The notes: generated by a model from the sequence alone, not told the origin. A stretch of DNA of 64,000 nucleotides from Sorex araneus (GCF_027595985.1 NC_073302.1:392264403-392328402); one strand, 5' to 3'. Positions 36,641-48,344 are shown, numbered from the stretch's first letter. Program-made: numbers and translations.

Positions 36641-36889
36641 ATGGAGCGATAGCACAGCGGGTAGGGCGTTTGCCTTGCGCGTGACTGACCAGGGTTCGAT
36701 TCATCTGCCCCTCTGGGAGAGCCTGGAAATCTACTGAAAGTATCTTGCCCGCGCTGCAGAGCCTGGCAAGCTACCTGTGGCATATTCGATATGTCAAAAA
36801 ACAGTAACAACAAATCTCACGATGGAGATGTTACTGGTGCCCGTTCGAACAAATCGATGAGCAATGGGATGACAGTGACAGTGACAGTG
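36641..36889 (+). mobile_element. Long-type SINE, complete
   Basis: Head TGGAGCGATAGCACAGCGGG, then GAGCCTGG body, ATTCGATATGTCAAAAAACA core and GATGACAGTGACAGTGACAG tail, without poly(A). Confidence 0.92.
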
Positions 36890-36916
36890 ATATATTTTAT
36901 CTTAAGTTTTTATAAA

Positions 36917-37073
36917 GGGGCCAAACCCAGCAGTTATCAGGGCTTACTCCTTGCTCTGCTATCAGGGGTCACTCTTGGGAGACTTGGGGGACCAGATGGG
37001 TGCCAACAATTTTAAACCCAGATAGAGCACATGCAAGGCAAATGCCCTACCCACTGTACTATCTCTGTCCCCC
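36917..37073 (-). mobile_element. Old short-type SINE
   Basis: Minus-strand copy ending ACTGTACTATCTCTGTCCCC. Confidence 0.75.
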
Positions 37074-38640
37074 AAAGTATGTATTTTTAAAATGAAGTTT
37101 TACGTGATGTAAATTTTATCTCCATAAACAAATGTCTTCTTTTTAAATCTCTCATATTTAGAAAAAAATGACCCTATTGATAAATTAATTCTTAGGTCTA
37201 ACATAAGTCTTCTTTAAAAAACAGACATCATTTATGTAACTTGCCAGGATTTTTAAAGAACAGATTATGCTTTGCAATTCTTCTCTATGTTTCAGGGAAA
37301 ATGTTTCTGTGTAGAATCACACACTGACATTAGTCAATGAGAAATAAGAAAATCCATTGCTCAAAAGCATTGCAACTTTAGATGTGGCAAACCTGTGACT
37401 ATGAAATCTTAGACAAGGATGTTATGAAATAGGTACAAGCATTCTTCTTAAATCACCTGAAGAGTAAGAAAACATTTTCTACGGACCCCTTTTATCACTG
37501 TCTTTCTAATATTACTAGCAATAATTAGAAACTGTGCTCATTTTTATACTTAAACTATAGTTTAAAAAAACATAAATCAACCTCTAAACCCCCTTTAGGC
37601 CTGCAGGACCATACTCTTCAATATGTGAACATTGTGATACAGAGGAACCCTGAAGCTTCCATCTCGTCAAACTAAAAAACTTCTCCTAGTGAACAAATCC
37701 TCATTTTCTGCTTCCCACAGCCCTAGCTCATCAACATACCACTTTCTATTTCTACGAACTTGATTAGTTTAGGTCTCAGTACATGTAGAACAACATAGTT
37801 TGAGTTTCCCCTGCTTTCTGAAGTGTGTTTAATAATCCTTTGCTTTTACAAGAGACTTACATTTGGGACCAAGAAACAGGAGAGGGGGTAAGGCACTTGC
37901 CTGGCATTTGGTCAATCCTGGCATCACCTGGTCCCCTGAGCACTGTCAAGTGACCAAAAGCCCTCCAAAAGACAATGAAACAAAAGACCTACATTAGTAC
38001 CTGGTTTTGCTAACAGAACGAAACCCAAAGGAAATTTTCACTTCTATGAGAAAAAAAAAATACTAGAATTGAAGTTGCTGTCAGGAGTCTAAAGCAACAA
38101 TACTACTTTTTCACACCTGCAGTGCAGCAGTTACAGCCACAATGGTGTATTAACAGTGCATTACTGGATCTTGTCCTTCTACTCCTGCAGCCCAGCACTG
38201 ATCAGTGCACCAGCAGCCAAAAACTATTGCTCGAAAGGTAGCAGGTATTCCCCAAATGTCCCTCATGACATCACCAGCTCCTTCTCCAGGAATGGCTTTG
38301 TACTGGGTGTGACTGGGTCAAACAGTTCCCACTTTTCCTGCACGTTGGTATGATACAGAGTTTTCTGTATTGTTTGATATGAGTTGGTAGGTGATTTGCA
38401 AGGCAGGAGTATGCTAAAATATTCACTTACTTAAAAATGAAAGGCTTCTTCCTCTTACATCATTTTGACCTGTGAAAGGTTTTATTGAAACCTACCACTG
38501 TCAAGGAGTAGAAAACTCTATTTGTCTTGTTGCAACATGTGTGAGCTTGGGCTCACCTCTATTGCAGGAGAGGACACAGTTTCCTTTTTGAAATTAAGAG
38601 CCACTCCCTGGGACATTCACCCTAGAAGCCCAGGTCTCAT
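37074..38640. other. Mainly unique intergenic sequence
   Basis: A short plus-strand SINE lies at about 37865-37965. A 65-codon frame at 38156-38353 matches nothing I recognise. No splice or promoter context is seen. Confidence 0.4.
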
Positions 38641-38859
38641 GTACACTGCTTGGACCAACAGTGAGATACTCAGAGGTCACCCAGGCTATATCCAGTGGTG
38701 CAGGGCGATTTCGGGGTAGGTGCTACAGTGCTGGGCATCACCTCAGGGCCCTGTACATATTCAATTATTTTGAACTAATCTCCAACCCCAGGATTTTCAG
38801 TTGCGCTAAAACTAGGTAAGTTATAGATATTGATATATATACCCATGCAACAATTTTTT

Positions 38860-39499
38860 CTTTAACTTTATTGAATCACCATGAGATAGTTACAAGCTTT
38901 CATGTTTGGGTTACAATCACACAATGATCAAACACCCATCCCTCCACCAGTGTACATTCCCCACCACAATATCCCTGGTATATGCCCCCCTTCCCACCCC
39001 TTCCCCGCCTCTATGGCAGACAATATTTCCCATACTCTCTACTTTGGGGCATAATGGCTTGCAACAAAGACACTGAGAGCTCATCATGTTTGGTCCATTA
39101 TCTACCTTCAGCACACATCTCCCATCTTGACTGATTCCTCCAGCAATTGTTTTCTTAGTGATTCCTTCTCTATTCCAACTGCCTTCTCCCTTCTGTTCAT
39201 GAAGCAGGCTTCTAGCTATGGTACAATCCTCCTGGCACTTGTATCTACTGTCCTTGGATGTCTGCCTCATGTGATGTTATTCTATATGCCACCAATGAGT
39301 GCAGTCCACCTCTCTTTCTGACTCATTTTAGTTAGCTTGACACTCTCCGTGTCTATCCATTTATAAGCAAATTTCATGACTTCATCTCTCCTAACAGCTG
39401 CATAGTATTCCATTGTGTAGATGTACCAAAGTTTCTTTAACCAGTCATCTGTTCTAGGGCACTTGGGTTGTTTCCAGATTTTAGCTATTGTGAACAGTG
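38860..39499 (-). mobile_element. 5'-truncated L1 (ORF2 C-terminus and 3' UTR)
   Basis: The minus-strand frame 39509-39282 reads the ORF2 end ([20 protein letters not shown]), closely matching the intact L1. A 3' UTR follows, ending AATAAAGTTAAAG. The flank CATGCAACAATTTTTT occurs at 38844-38859 and 39500-39515. The 3' UTR differs from the full-length element, so it is an older subfamily of the same lineage. Confidence 0.92.
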
Positions 39500-39515
39500 C
39501 ATGCAACAATTTTTT

Positions 39516-39975
39516 AATCTATTCATCTATCAGTGAACATTTGAGTTGCTACCAAATGAGTTGATATCTTGGCTATTGGCACAAATGTTGTTATGAACCT
39601 GGGCATACAAATACCTCTGAAATTTTGTTTTCAATTTTCTTATATTCTCGGAAATGGGATTGCTGAATCAAGTGCTAGTTCCATTTTTAGATATTTCAGA
39701 TGAATCTCCATAATATTTATCCTACTTGCTGCACTATTTTACAATCTGACCAACACCGTACATGGGTTCCAGCTCTTCCACACCTTGACAAACACAGCGT
39801 TCTCTCCTCTGATAGTGGCTATCCTGTCAGGTATAAAATTGCATTTCATGTGCTTTTGATTTCTTTTCCTGGTGATTAAAAATAATGACCATCTGCCCAC
39901 ATGCTTATTGGCTATTTGCATATAGTCTTTGGAGACATGTCCATTGAAGCACTTAGTTCATTTTTAAACGAGGTC

Positions 39976-40006
<31 letters not shown>

Positions 40007-40135
40007 CTGTGTGTGTGTGGTGGTGGTGGTGGTGGTTAGCTGTATGAGTTCTTTATTTTGGATATTAGCCATGTATCTGAAACATAACTTGCAAACACTA
40101 TCTTCTATTATGTGTGTTGCTTTTTAATCATGTTT
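39516..40135 (-). mobile_element. Old L1 ORF2 fragment hosting the younger L1
   Basis: The minus-strand relic of the ORF2 C-terminal half includes the MANKHM-type motif near 39915. It continues to the left beyond the younger insertion. A (GT)n tract has grown inside it at about 39978-40034. Confidence 0.7.
39978..40034 (+). repeat. (GT)n(GTG)n microsatellite
   Basis: GT units followed by GTG units. Confidence 0.93.
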
Positions 40136-40300
40136 TCATGAGAATTAAATCACAACAGGCATGAGGGAGTACTAGTTTTGGCAAATAACCATTGCCTGGA
40201 TAAAATGGTTATTGGGATATTGGTCACCAAACCAGTCACTAAAGCCATATGTCTCAATTCCATATTTCAGCTCAATTTTAAATAAAAGTCATTGAAATAT

Positions 40301-40790
40301 GGGAGAGGTAGTACAGGGATTTAGTCTGGCTCAACATGGCCAAGGCTTATTCAAACACATATGGGCCACCAAGCACTACCAGGAGTGATCCCCAAGCACA
40401 GAGCCAGGAGTAGGCCCTGAGCACTACCAGGTGTGCTACCTAAAAAACACTCCACCACAAAAAAGTTTGTTAAGAGTTTACTGGAGTCTGTTAAATCACA
40501 GAAGACACTCTCCTTGCATACTGCCACCCTGGCACCACATTTTCCCCGAACTCCTCCAGGAGTGACCTCTGAGCACAGAGCCAGGAGTAAGCCCTGAACA
40601 CAGTCAGTGTGACCCCAAAACAAAAAAATTAAAGGAATAAAAACAGCATCTAGGGCCTTAAAGAGTGCATACTTTGCATGCAGAAGAGCTGGGTTTAATC
40701 TGTAAGCTCAGCTAAATATGACCCTTGAGCACTGAGCTGGGAGGAACCTCTGAGCGCTATCGGGTGTGGAGCAAAAATAAAGAAAAAAAA
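40301..40790 (+). mobile_element. Three old SINE copies in a row
   Basis: Copies lie at about 40301-40447, 40480-40628 and 40650-40790, all plus strand. Each ends in GTGTG(A/C)-type and A-rich sequence. Confidence 0.7.
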
Positions 40791-41094
40791 GTTTTATCTG
40801 TAATATCAAACAGTAATTTCATAATTCCAAGTTGAATCATTATTTTTTAAGGGCGGGTATGTGAAACTTTTTAAAGCCTGGTATCAAAGTTCTAAATAGT
40901 GTGGTGAGGTGAAACCTGTATGTTTGCCAAAACAGGTGTGTAGGTGAGAGGGTGGGTATGTAGAGGAAGGAGTAGGTGTTGCTGCAGGACTTTAGGGAAG
41001 GGTTGGTAAGGAGGGCAGATTTGCTAAGGGGGATGTTACAGGACTACAGGAATGGAAGACAGGATGTAGGACAGTGGGTATTGGTGAGGGAGTG

Positions 41095-41169
<75 letters not shown>

Positions 41170-41171
41170 GA
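41095..41171 (+). repeat. (GA)n(CAGA)n microsatellite
   Basis: GA units followed by about eleven CAGA units. Confidence 0.95.
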
Positions 41172-41242
41172 GAATGCCGTCCAGAGTACACTAAGCAGGG
41201 TTATGATAAAGCTGGTGGGATTGACAAGGGCAGGGTTTTGGA

Positions 41243-41243
<1 letters not shown>

Positions 41244-41288
<45 letters not shown>
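41244..41288 (+). repeat. (GT)n microsatellite
   Basis: About 22 GT units, ending 44 bp before the L1 target-site duplication. Confidence 0.95.
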
Positions 41289-41290
<2 letters not shown>

Positions 41291-41332
41291 ATAAGTAAGG
41301 GAGCAGGAGAACAAAGTACAAACAGGCAAAAT

Positions 41333-41350
41333 ATAAAACGAGTCTCCAGC
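41333..41350 (+). repeat. Target-site duplication, left copy of the full-length L1
   Basis: ATAAAACGAGTCTCCAGC is identical to 47191-47208 and marks the left edge of the insertion. Confidence 0.95.
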
Positions 41351-41893
41351 CTCCCCGCCCCCTGCCCGCCGCGGCTCGGGGCTTCTCCTGAAGCCCCTGC
41401 CTGGCACCTTTCCGCCGCCGCCGTCTGATCCTGACCAATCCCCACTCTGCTGCTTAGGGGCGTGTCCTCATCTCAGGGGGCGTGGCCTAAAAAGTGGGCG
41501 TGGCCTCTTTCCGGAGCGGCGGCCGCTAACGCAGCAGCAGTTATTTTTTTTTACCATTCCATGCCTTCTCCTTTGGCCACAATTGATAGAATTCATTCTA
41601 TCTGTGTCTTAGTGGGCGTGGTCTAAAGTGGGCGTGGCCTCCTCTCAGAGCGGCCAACGCTAACACGGCCGCAGTTATTCTTTGCTACCTCAGCTCAATC
41701 CGTACTGTGTATTCCTTTGAAAACTCACTTTTGCGATCTCAAACATTTACGCAAAATAGCCATTAGCTTAGGCTGACACTATAAAAGCTATCAGTGAATA
41801 AGGGAAGTTTAGCACAATCGGAGCCCCTTCTTCCCACAAAAAGGAAGAGGAATAAATAACTACAAGGTTCCAACTCTGCACTTCCGTGACAAT
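41351..41893 (+). promoter_or_regulatory. L1 5' UTR / internal promoter with two monomer-like units
   Basis: The segment is GC-rich at its start and contains repeated GGGCGTGGCC boxes. A unit at 41478-41545 recurs in diverged form at 41613-41679, an offset of about 135 bp. Both have paired GGGCGTGG boxes, then AGCGGC and a GCAGTTATT end. Tandem promoter monomers are known from mouse L1; here the repeat is seen directly and the promoter role is inferred. Confidence 0.75.
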
Positions 41894-42856
41894 ATGAAGA
41901 AACAGCGAAAATCCCCTCCACCAAGAGAGGGAGAAGAAAAGATACTAGAAACCTCAAAAGAGTCTCCCAACATCTACGACCTCTCAGATAAACAATTCAG
42001 AGAGGAAATATGGAGGAGAGTCGACCTACTCCAAGCAACTATGGAACAGACATCCAATAAATTAAGGGAGGAGATGAATCAAGCGCTGGAACGGTCTACC
42101 AAGAAAATACAGGAAGAAATGAGAGCAGAAATGAGAGCAGAAATTTCAAACCTTCGAACGGAAGTCTCACAAATAAAGCAATCGGTAGATGAAATAAAAA
42201 TCTCACTAGATGCCCTCAACAGCAGAATGACTACAGCCGAAGACAGAATCAGCGAGCTTGAGGATGAGCTGCAGAAAGCTTACAGACAGCAACAAATAAT
42301 GGCGAAAGACCTCAAAATGGCTATAGAGCGAATCAGAGCCCTGGGGGATGACTTCAAGAGGAACAACATAAGAATCATTGGAGTACCAGAACCACAGGGA
42401 AGTAACCCCAATGAAAAAAACATAGTCAAAGACATCATCACTAAGAAATTCCCAGAGCTGGAGAAGGCAGGCGTCCAGATACAAGAAGTCCGAAGAGTGC
42501 CAGCAAAAAGAGACCCAAATAAAAAGACTCCAAGGCATATCATAGTCAGAATGGCGGATGCTGTAGATAGAGACACAATTCTACAAGTAGCAAGGTCAAA
42601 GAGGGAAATCACATACAAAGGAGCACCCCTCAGATTTACGGCCGATCTGTCAGAAGAAACCCTCCGAGCCCGAAGACAATGGTGGGACATAGTGAAAAAA
42701 CTCAACGAAATGAATGCCTCACCAAGAATACTTTATCCAGCTAAACTCTCACTCAAACTCGAAGGAACCATACACTATTTCTCGGATAAACAACAGCTCA
42801 GGAACTTCATAGACTCAAAACCAATCTTGAAAGAAGGTCTAAAGGGGCTACTGTAA
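41894..42856 (+). CDS. L1 ORF1 protein (RNA-binding chaperone), 320 aa
   Basis: ORF1p coats L1 RNA as a trimer and acts as a nucleic-acid chaperone. The N-terminus is basic (MKKQRKSPPP). A long heptad-type coiled coil spans roughly residues 45-150 and includes the duplicated MRAEMRAE. The RRM-like domain starts around residue 157 (NNIRIIGVPEP). The C-terminal domain contains LRFTADLSEETLRARRQWW. The length is somewhat below human ORF1p (338), mainly in the N-terminal half. The ATG at 41894 is the first in frame after the GC-rich leader, and the stop is at 42854-42856. Confidence 0.93.
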   Translation: MKKQRKSPPPREGEEKILETSKESPNIYDLSDKQFREEIWRRVDLLQATMEQTSNKLREEMNQALERSTKKIQEEMRAEMRAEISNLRTEVSQIKQSVDEIKISLDALNSRMTTAEDRISELEDELQKAYRQQQIMAKDLKMAIERIRALGDDFKRNNIRIIGVPEPQGSNPNEKNIVKDIITKKFPELEKAGVQIQEVRRVPAKRDPNKKTPRHIIVRMADAVDRDTILQVARSKREITYKGAPLRFTADLSEETLRARRQWWDIVKKLNEMNASPRILYPAKLSLKLEGTIHYFSDKQQLRNFIDSKPILKEGLKGLL

Positions 42857-42898
42857 GACAAGGAGGAGCCCCATAAGAACAACAAATCCCACAGAAAG

Positions 42899-45800
42899 AT
42901 GACACAAAACCACATCACAATAATCTCTCTCAATGTCAATGGACTAAATGCACCTATCAAAAGACACAGAGTGGCTAAATGGATCCGGAAATTAAACCCA
43001 ACATTCTGTTGCCTGCAAGAAACACACCTGAACAAACAGAGTAAACATAGACTCAAAGTCAAAGGATGGAAAACAATCCTGCAAGCAAACAACCCCCTTA
43101 AAAAAGCTGGAGTGGCCATCCTGGTATCCGACAACATAGATTTCAGGATGAAAAAGATCAAAAGGGACAGCGAAGGTCATTTTCTGTTTATCAAGGGATA
43201 TGTACAACAGGAAGAAATCACACTCTTAAACGTATATGCTCCTAACAAACGACCGGCTAAATATTTAAAACGACTCCTAACAGACTTCAAAGAGGACATC
43301 ACTAACAGCACAATTGTAGTCGGAGACTTCAATATGGCCTTATCACCTCTAGATAGATCCACAAGAACAAAACTCAACAAGGAAACACTGACTCTGAATG
43401 AAGAAATTGAAGAGAGAGGCCTAATAGACCTATACAGGGCCTTACACCCCAAAAAGAAAGAATACACATTCTTTTCCAGTGCACATGGAACATTTTCAAA
43501 AATAGACCATGTACTGGGCCCCAGAACATACCTCAATAGAATCGGAAAAATAGAAATTGTATCAACCATCTTTTCAGACCACGATGCGCTGAAGATAGAA
43601 GCTAACCACCCACAAATACGGAAAATCAAATCAAACACCTGGAAATTAAACAATTCCATGTTGAACAATGAGTGGGTCAAGAAGGAAATCAAGGAAGAAA
43701 TCAAAAGATACTTAGAAACAAATGAGAATGAAGACACGAGCTACCAAAACCTATGGGACGCAGCTAAAGCCGTGTTAAGGGGAAAATTTATAGCTCTCCA
43801 AGCATTCCTCAGGAAGGAAGAAAGGATCCACATAGATAGCTTGACTTCACGACTCAAGACCCTAGAAAAGGACCAGAGAAAGGACCCCAAACCAGACCGA
43901 AGGAAAGAAATAATAAAAATTAGAGCAGAAATTAATGACATCGAAACCAAAAAAACAATCCGAAAGATCAATGAAACAAAGAGTTGGTTCTTTGAGAAAA
44001 TAAATAAGATTGATAAACCGCTAGCAAGTCTCACAAAGAAAGAAAGAGAGAAAACTCTAATAAATCGAATCAGAAATGAAAAGGGGGACATCATAACAGA
44101 AACCAGTGAGATTCAAAAGATCATTAGAGACTACTTTGAAAGTCTTTACGCCACAAAAAAGGAGAACCTAAAAGAAATGGATGGATTCCTTGATTCCTAC
44201 AATCTCCCAACACTGAAGAAAGAAGACCTGGAATATCTGAATAGACCCATCAATGTTAAGGAAATTGAAACGGTAATCAAAAACCTCCCCAAAAACAAAA
44301 GCCCAGTCCCAGATGGTTTCACTGGCGAATTCTTCCAAACATTTAAAGAAGACCTATTGCCTGTTTTCCTCAAACTTTTCCAGGAAATTGAAAAAACACG
44401 AACTCTCCCAAACAGTTTCTATGAAGCACATATCTCCCTAATACCAAAAGCAAACAAAGACACCACTAAGAAAGAAAATTACAGACCAATTTCCCTGATG
44501 AACACCAATGCGAAGATCCTCAACAAAATACTAGCAAATAGGATCCAACAACTCATCAAAAAGATCATACATCACGACCAAGTGGGATTCATCCCAGGGA
44601 TGCAAGGATGGTTTAACATTCGGAAATTAATCAACATAATCCAGCATATCAACAAAAGTAAAGATAAAAACCATATGATCATATCAATAGATGCAGAGAA
44701 AGCATTTGACAAGATCCAACATCCTTTCATGATGAAAACCCTCGCCAAAATGGGGTTTGGAGGAACTTTCCTCAAGATAGTCGAAGCCATCTATCACAAG
44801 CCTACGGCAAGCATTATCCTCAACGGGGAAAAACTAAGGGCCTTTCCTCTGAGATCAGGCACAAGACAAGGATGCCCACTCTCACCACTCCTCTTCAATA
44901 TAGTACTGGAAGTACTTGCGATAGCTATTAGACAAGAAAAAGAGATTAAGGGCATCCAGATAGGAAGGGAAGAAATCAAACTCTCACTATTTGCAGACGA
45001 CATGATACTATATCTAGAGAAGCCTAAAACCTCTACTAAGAAACTCTTAGAAACAATAAACTTATACAGTAAAGTTGCAGGCTACAAAATCAATACCCAA
45101 AAATCCATGGCCTTCATATATGCAAACAATGAGGCAGAGGAAAGGGACATGAAAAAAGCAATCCCATTCACAATCGTGCCCCAGAAAATCAGGTACCTCG
45201 GAATCAGCTTAACCAAGGAAGTAAAAGACCTTTACAAAGAAAACTACATAACGCTACTCCATGAAATCAAAGAGGACATGAGGAAATGGAAACATATACC
45301 CTGCTCGTGGATAGGGAGAATCAATGTTGTCAAAATGGCAATACTCCCTAAAGCATTATACAGATTCAATGCGATCCCTATAAATATACCCATGACATTC
45401 TTCAAAGAAATGGATCAAGCAATCCTAAAATTCATATGGAATAACAAACGTCCAAGGATAGCTAAAACAATTCTTGGGAAAAAGATGATGGGAGGCATCA
45501 ACATCCCCAACCTCAAACTTTACTACAAAGCAGTAACAATTAAAACAGCATGGTACTGGAACAAAGGCAGAGCCGTAGACCAATGGAACAGGGTGGAATA
45601 TCCCTACACACAACCCCAAATGTATGACCATCTAATCTTTGATAAGGGAGCAAGAGATGTGAAGTGGAGCAAGGAAAGCCTCTTTAACAAATGGTGCTGG
45701 CACAACTGGACAACCACATGCAAAAAAATGGGTTTAGACCTTGACCTGACACCATGCACAAAAGTCAGATCAAAATGGATTAAAGACCTCAACATTAGAC

Positions 45801-46717
45801 CACAAACCATAAGGTACATTGAAGACAAGGTCGGCGAAACCCTCCACGATATTGAAGATAAAGGTATCTTCAAAGGTGACACGGAACTAAGCAATCTAGT
45901 AAAAACAGAGATCAACAAATGGGACTACATTAAACTAAAAAGCTTCTGCACCGCAAGAGATACAGTGACCAGAATACAAAGACTATCCACAGAATGGGAA
46001 AGGATATTTACACAATACCCATCAGATAAGGGGTTGATATCAATGGTATATAAAGCACTGGTTGAACTCTACAAGAAGAAAACATCCAACCCCATCAAAA
46101 AATGGGGCGAAGAAATGAACAGAAACTTTACCAAGGAAGAAATACGAATGGCCAAAAGGCACATGAAAAAGTGTTCTGCATCACTAATCATCAGAGAGAT
46201 GCAGATCAAAACAACTTTGAGATACCACCTCACACCACAGAGACTAGCACACATCCAAAAGAACAAAAGCAACCGCTGTTGGAGAGGATGTGGGGAGAAA
46301 GGGACCCTTCTTCACTGCTGGTGGGAATGCCGACTGGTTCAGCCCTTCTGGAAAACAATTTGGACGACTCTCAAAAAATTAGATATTGAATTCCCATTTG
46401 ACCCAGCAATACCACTGCTGGGAATATATCCCAGAGAGGCAAAAAAGTACAATCGAAACAACATCTGCACATGTATGTTCATCGCAGCACTGTTTACAAT
46501 AGCCAGAATCTGGAAAAAACCCGAATGCCCCAGAACGGATGACTGGTTGAGGAAACTTTGGTACATCTATACAATGGAATACTATGCAGCTGTTAGAAAA
46601 AAGGAGGTCAAGAATTTTGTAGTCAAGTGGATGGGCATGAAAAGTTTCATGCTGAGTGAAATGAGTCAGAAAGAGAGAGACAGACATAGAAAGATTGCAC
46701 TCATCTATGGTATATAG
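42899..46717 (+). CDS. L1 ORF2 protein (endonuclease-reverse transcriptase), 1272 aa
   Basis: ORF2p nicks target DNA and primes reverse transcription of L1 RNA. The apurinic-type endonuclease domain shows LNVNG (Asn14), QETHL (Glu41), VVGDFN and SDH. The reverse transcriptase contains [15 protein letters not shown] and the catalytic FADD at residues 698-701. The C-terminal segment has the L1-type C-x3-C-x7-H-x4-C motif in [18 protein letters not shown]. The length is almost that of human ORF2p (1275). All catalytic residues I can place are present and the frame is open throughout. It follows ORF1 after 42 nt, consistent with low-efficiency reinitiation. The protein also probably mobilises the SINEs of this genome. 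Confidence 0.95.
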   Translation: MTQNHITIISLNVNGLNAPIKRHRVAKWIRKLNPTFCCLQETHLNKQSKHRLKVKGWKTILQANNPLKKAGVAILVSDNIDFRMKKIKRDSEGHFLFIKGYVQQEEITLLNVYAPNKRPAKYLKRLLTDFKEDITNSTIVVGDFNMALSPLDRSTRTKLNKETLTLNEEIEERGLIDLYRALHPKKKEYTFFSSAHGTFSKIDHVLGPRTYLNRIGKIEIVSTIFSDHDALKIEANHPQIRKIKSNTWKLNNSMLNNEWVKKEIKEEIKRYLETNENEDTSYQNLWDAAKAVLRGKFIALQAFLRKEERIHIDSLTSRLKTLEKDQRKDPKPDRRKEIIKIRAEINDIETKKTIRKINETKSWFFEKINKIDKPLASLTKKEREKTLINRIRNEKGDIITETSEIQKIIRDYFESLYATKKENLKEMDGFLDSYNLPTLKKEDLEYLNRPINVKEIETVIKNLPKNKSPVPDGFTGEFFQTFKEDLLPVFLKLFQEIEKTRTLPNSFYEAHISLIPKANKDTTKKENYRPISLMNTNAKILNKILANRIQQLIKKIIHHDQVGFIPGMQGWFNIRKLINIIQHINKSKDKNHMIISIDAEKAFDKIQHPFMMKTLAKMGFGGTFLKIVEAIYHKPTASIILNGEKLRAFPLRSGTRQGCPLSPLLFNIVLEVLAIAIRQEKEIKGIQIGREEIKLSLFADDMILYLEKPKTSTKKLLETINLYSKVAGYKINTQKSMAFIYANNEAEERDMKKAIPFTIVPQKIRYLGISLTKEVKDLYKENYITLLHEIKEDMRKWKHIPCSWIGRINVVKMAILPKALYRFNAIPINIPMTFFKEMDQAILKFIWNNKRPRIAKTILGKKMMGGINIPNLKLYYKAVTIKTAWYWNKGRAVDQWNRVEYPYTQPQMYDHLIFDKGARDVKWSKESLFNKWCWHNWTTTCKKMGLDLDLTPCTKVRSKWIKDLNIRPQTIRYIEDKVGETLHDIEDKGIFKGDTELSNLVKTEINKWDYIKLKSFCTARDTVTRIQRLSTEWERIFTQYPSDKGLISMVYKALVELYKKKTSNPIKKWGEEMNRNFTKEEIRMAKRHMKKCSASLIIREMQIKTTLRYHLTPQRLAHIQKNKSNRCWRGCGEKGTLLHCWWECRLVQPFWKTIWTTLKKLDIEFPFDPAIPLLGIYPREAKKYNRNNICTCMFIAALFTIARIWKKPECPRTDDWLRKLWYIYTMEYYAAVRKKEVKNFVVKWMGMKSFMLSEMSQKERDRHRKIALIYGI

Positions 46718-47190
46718 AATAACAGAGTGCGAGACTAACACCCAAGAACTGTAGAAATAAGTACCAGGAGGTTGACTCCATGGCTTCGAGGCTGGCCTCA
46801 CGTTCCGGGGAAAGATCAACTCAGAGAAGCGATCACCAACTACATTGTAGTCGAAGGCCATGTGGGGGAAGGGAGTTGCGGGCTGAATGAGGGCTAGAGA
46901 CTGAGCACAGCGGCCACTCAACACCTTTATTGCAAACCACAACAGCTAATTAGAGAGAGAAAACAGAAGGGAATGCCTTGCCACAGTGGCAGGGTGGGGT
47001 GGGGGGGAGATGGGATTGGGGAGGGTGGGAGGGACACTGGGTTTACGGGTGGTGGAGAATGGGCACTGGTGAAGGGATGGGTTCCAAACTTTGTATGAGG
47101 GAAGTATAAGCACAAAAGTGTATAAATCTGTAACTGTACCCTCACAGTGATTCTCTAATTAAAAATAAATAAATTAAAAAAAAATAAAAA
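46718..47190 (+). mobile_element. L1 3' UTR and A-rich tail
   Basis: The untranslated region includes a G-rich stretch at about 46983-47035 with several runs of three or more G, a hallmark of mammalian L1 3' UTRs and a possible quadruplex. The tail from about 47155 is A-rich but broken by T residues. Confidence 0.85.
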
Positions 47191-47208
47191 ATAAAACGAG
47201 TCTCCAGC
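47191..47208 (+). repeat. Target-site duplication, right copy of the full-length L1
   Basis: Perfect 18-of-18 match to 41333-41350, directly after the A-rich tail. Confidence 0.95.
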
Positions 47209-47423
47209 AAAATCTCTCCCAATTTTACTCATTGCAAACTTCTTATGAGTCAATTTACATTAATTGTAATTTCAAAACCTCATTCCCTAAAATCTTGAGA
47301 ATATGTCTAAGAAAACAATGCAGAGTATGACAACAAATATCCTAACCATTTTGTTATTATTTAAGTATCAAGTGTAATAAACTCGCGCGCTTCCAGGAGC
47401 TTGGTTTTATAGTCTCTGGATGT

Positions 47424-47625
47424 TGACCCGTGGTGTATTCATATGCCCAAATCAGTAACAATGATGGACCTCATTCCCCTGATGCTGAAAGAGCTTCCAA
47501 TGTGGCGCCGTTGGGAAGGATGAGTAAAGAGAGGCTTCTAAAAATCTCAGGGCTAGGACAAATGGAGACGTTACTGAGACCACTCAAGAAAATCAACGAT
47601 CAATGGGATAATGATGATGATAATG
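47424..47625 (+). mobile_element. Variant SINE body (3' part of the chimeric family), copy 3
   Basis: From ACCCGTGGTGTATTCATATG to a GATAATGATGATGATAATG tail. It includes the extra GAGAGGCTTCTAAAAATCTC segment also found at 20435-20692 and 31783-31898. The upstream A-B part is absent here. Confidence 0.65.
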
Positions 47626-47647
47626 TAATAAAAATGTGGGAGATTAG

Positions 47648-47716
47648 TATGTTTGTATGTGGTGGTGAGGATTGAGCCTAGGGCTTCACACATGCCAAGC
47701 AAGCGCTCTACAGATA
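47648..47716 (-). mobile_element. tRNA-like SINE relic of a different family
   Basis: GGATTGAGCCTAGGGCTTCA followed by CCAAGCAAGCGCTCTAC resembles a tRNA-type head unlike the main shrew SINE. Related relics lie at 1251-1366 and 26040-26115. Confidence 0.45.
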
Positions 47717-47878
47717 AATTATATACTAACCTAATAATAAACATTCGGAAACAACATGACATTAAACTGTGAAATGAATACACAATCAAGTACTCTATAT
47801 CCATACGAAAAGAGGCTGGGAATATTTCATAAACCAAAAAAAGGTATGACTAAATATATTTGGTTATAAAGCAAGTTA

Positions 47879-48055
47879 CGGGCTATAGTGACACTACAGC
47901 AGGTAGGGTACTTGCTTTGCACACAGCCTAGATTCTATCCTTGGCATCCTGTATGGTCCCCTGAGTTGCCAGGAGTGAGTGAGCCATGGGCAGAGCCAGG
48001 AATAGGCCCTGAACACCTCCAGGTGTGACCCTGAAATCAAAAAAATAAATAAAAA
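47879..48055 (+). mobile_element. Short-type SINE
   Basis: Head GGGCTATAGTGACACTACAG, recognisable body and A-rich tail. Confidence 0.8.
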
Positions 48056-48065
48056 TTATTACAAA

Positions 48066-48318
48066 ATAGGATAACACTGTATCACTGTCATCCTGTTGCT
48101 CATAGATTTGCTCGAGTGGGAACCAGTAATGTCTCCACTGTGATACTTGTGACTGTTTTTGGCATATCAAATACACCACAGGTAACTTGCCAGGCTCTGC
48201 CGGGCAGGCAGGATACTCTCTGTAGCGTGCCGGGCTCTCCAAGAGGGATGAAGGAATTGAACCTGGGTTGACCGAGGGCAAGGCAAACATCCTACCCACT
48301 GTGCCATTGCTCCAGCCC
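48066..48318 (-). mobile_element. Long-type SINE, complete
   Basis: Minus strand: head AGGGCTGGAGCAATGGCACA, body, and a GTGACAGTGATACAGTG tail. The short flank TAGGATA occurs on both sides. Confidence 0.9.
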
Positions 48319-48344
48319 TAGGATATATGTGATATTATTTTAGG

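Larger units (their letters stand above)
41351..47190 (+). mobile_element. Full-length L1 (LINE-1) retrotransposon, both ORFs open
   Basis: In order the element holds a GC-rich 5' UTR (41351-41893), ORF1, a 42-nt spacer, ORF2, a 3' UTR with a G-rich polypurine stretch and an A-rich tail. It is flanked by identical 18-bp copies of ATAAAACGAGTCTCCAGC at 41333-41350 and 47191-47208. The target reads AT/AAAA, close to the L1 endonuclease preference TT/AAAA. Perfect duplications and two uninterrupted reading frames mean the insertion is young. I infer a retrotransposition-competent copy; activity cannot be read from sequence. Confidence 0.95.

Noticed and set aside
38156-38353. 65-codon frame considered as a small gene or pseudogene
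   Set aside because: Short, no known similarity that I recognise, and no promoter or splice context.
46102-46389. 95-codon plus-strand frame inside L1 ORF2
   Set aside because: Out-of-frame overlap with the conserved ORF2 C-terminus; no independent signal.
42206-46942. Many minus-strand frames of 60-190 codons
   Set aside because: They are antisense shadows of L1 ORF1 and ORF2.
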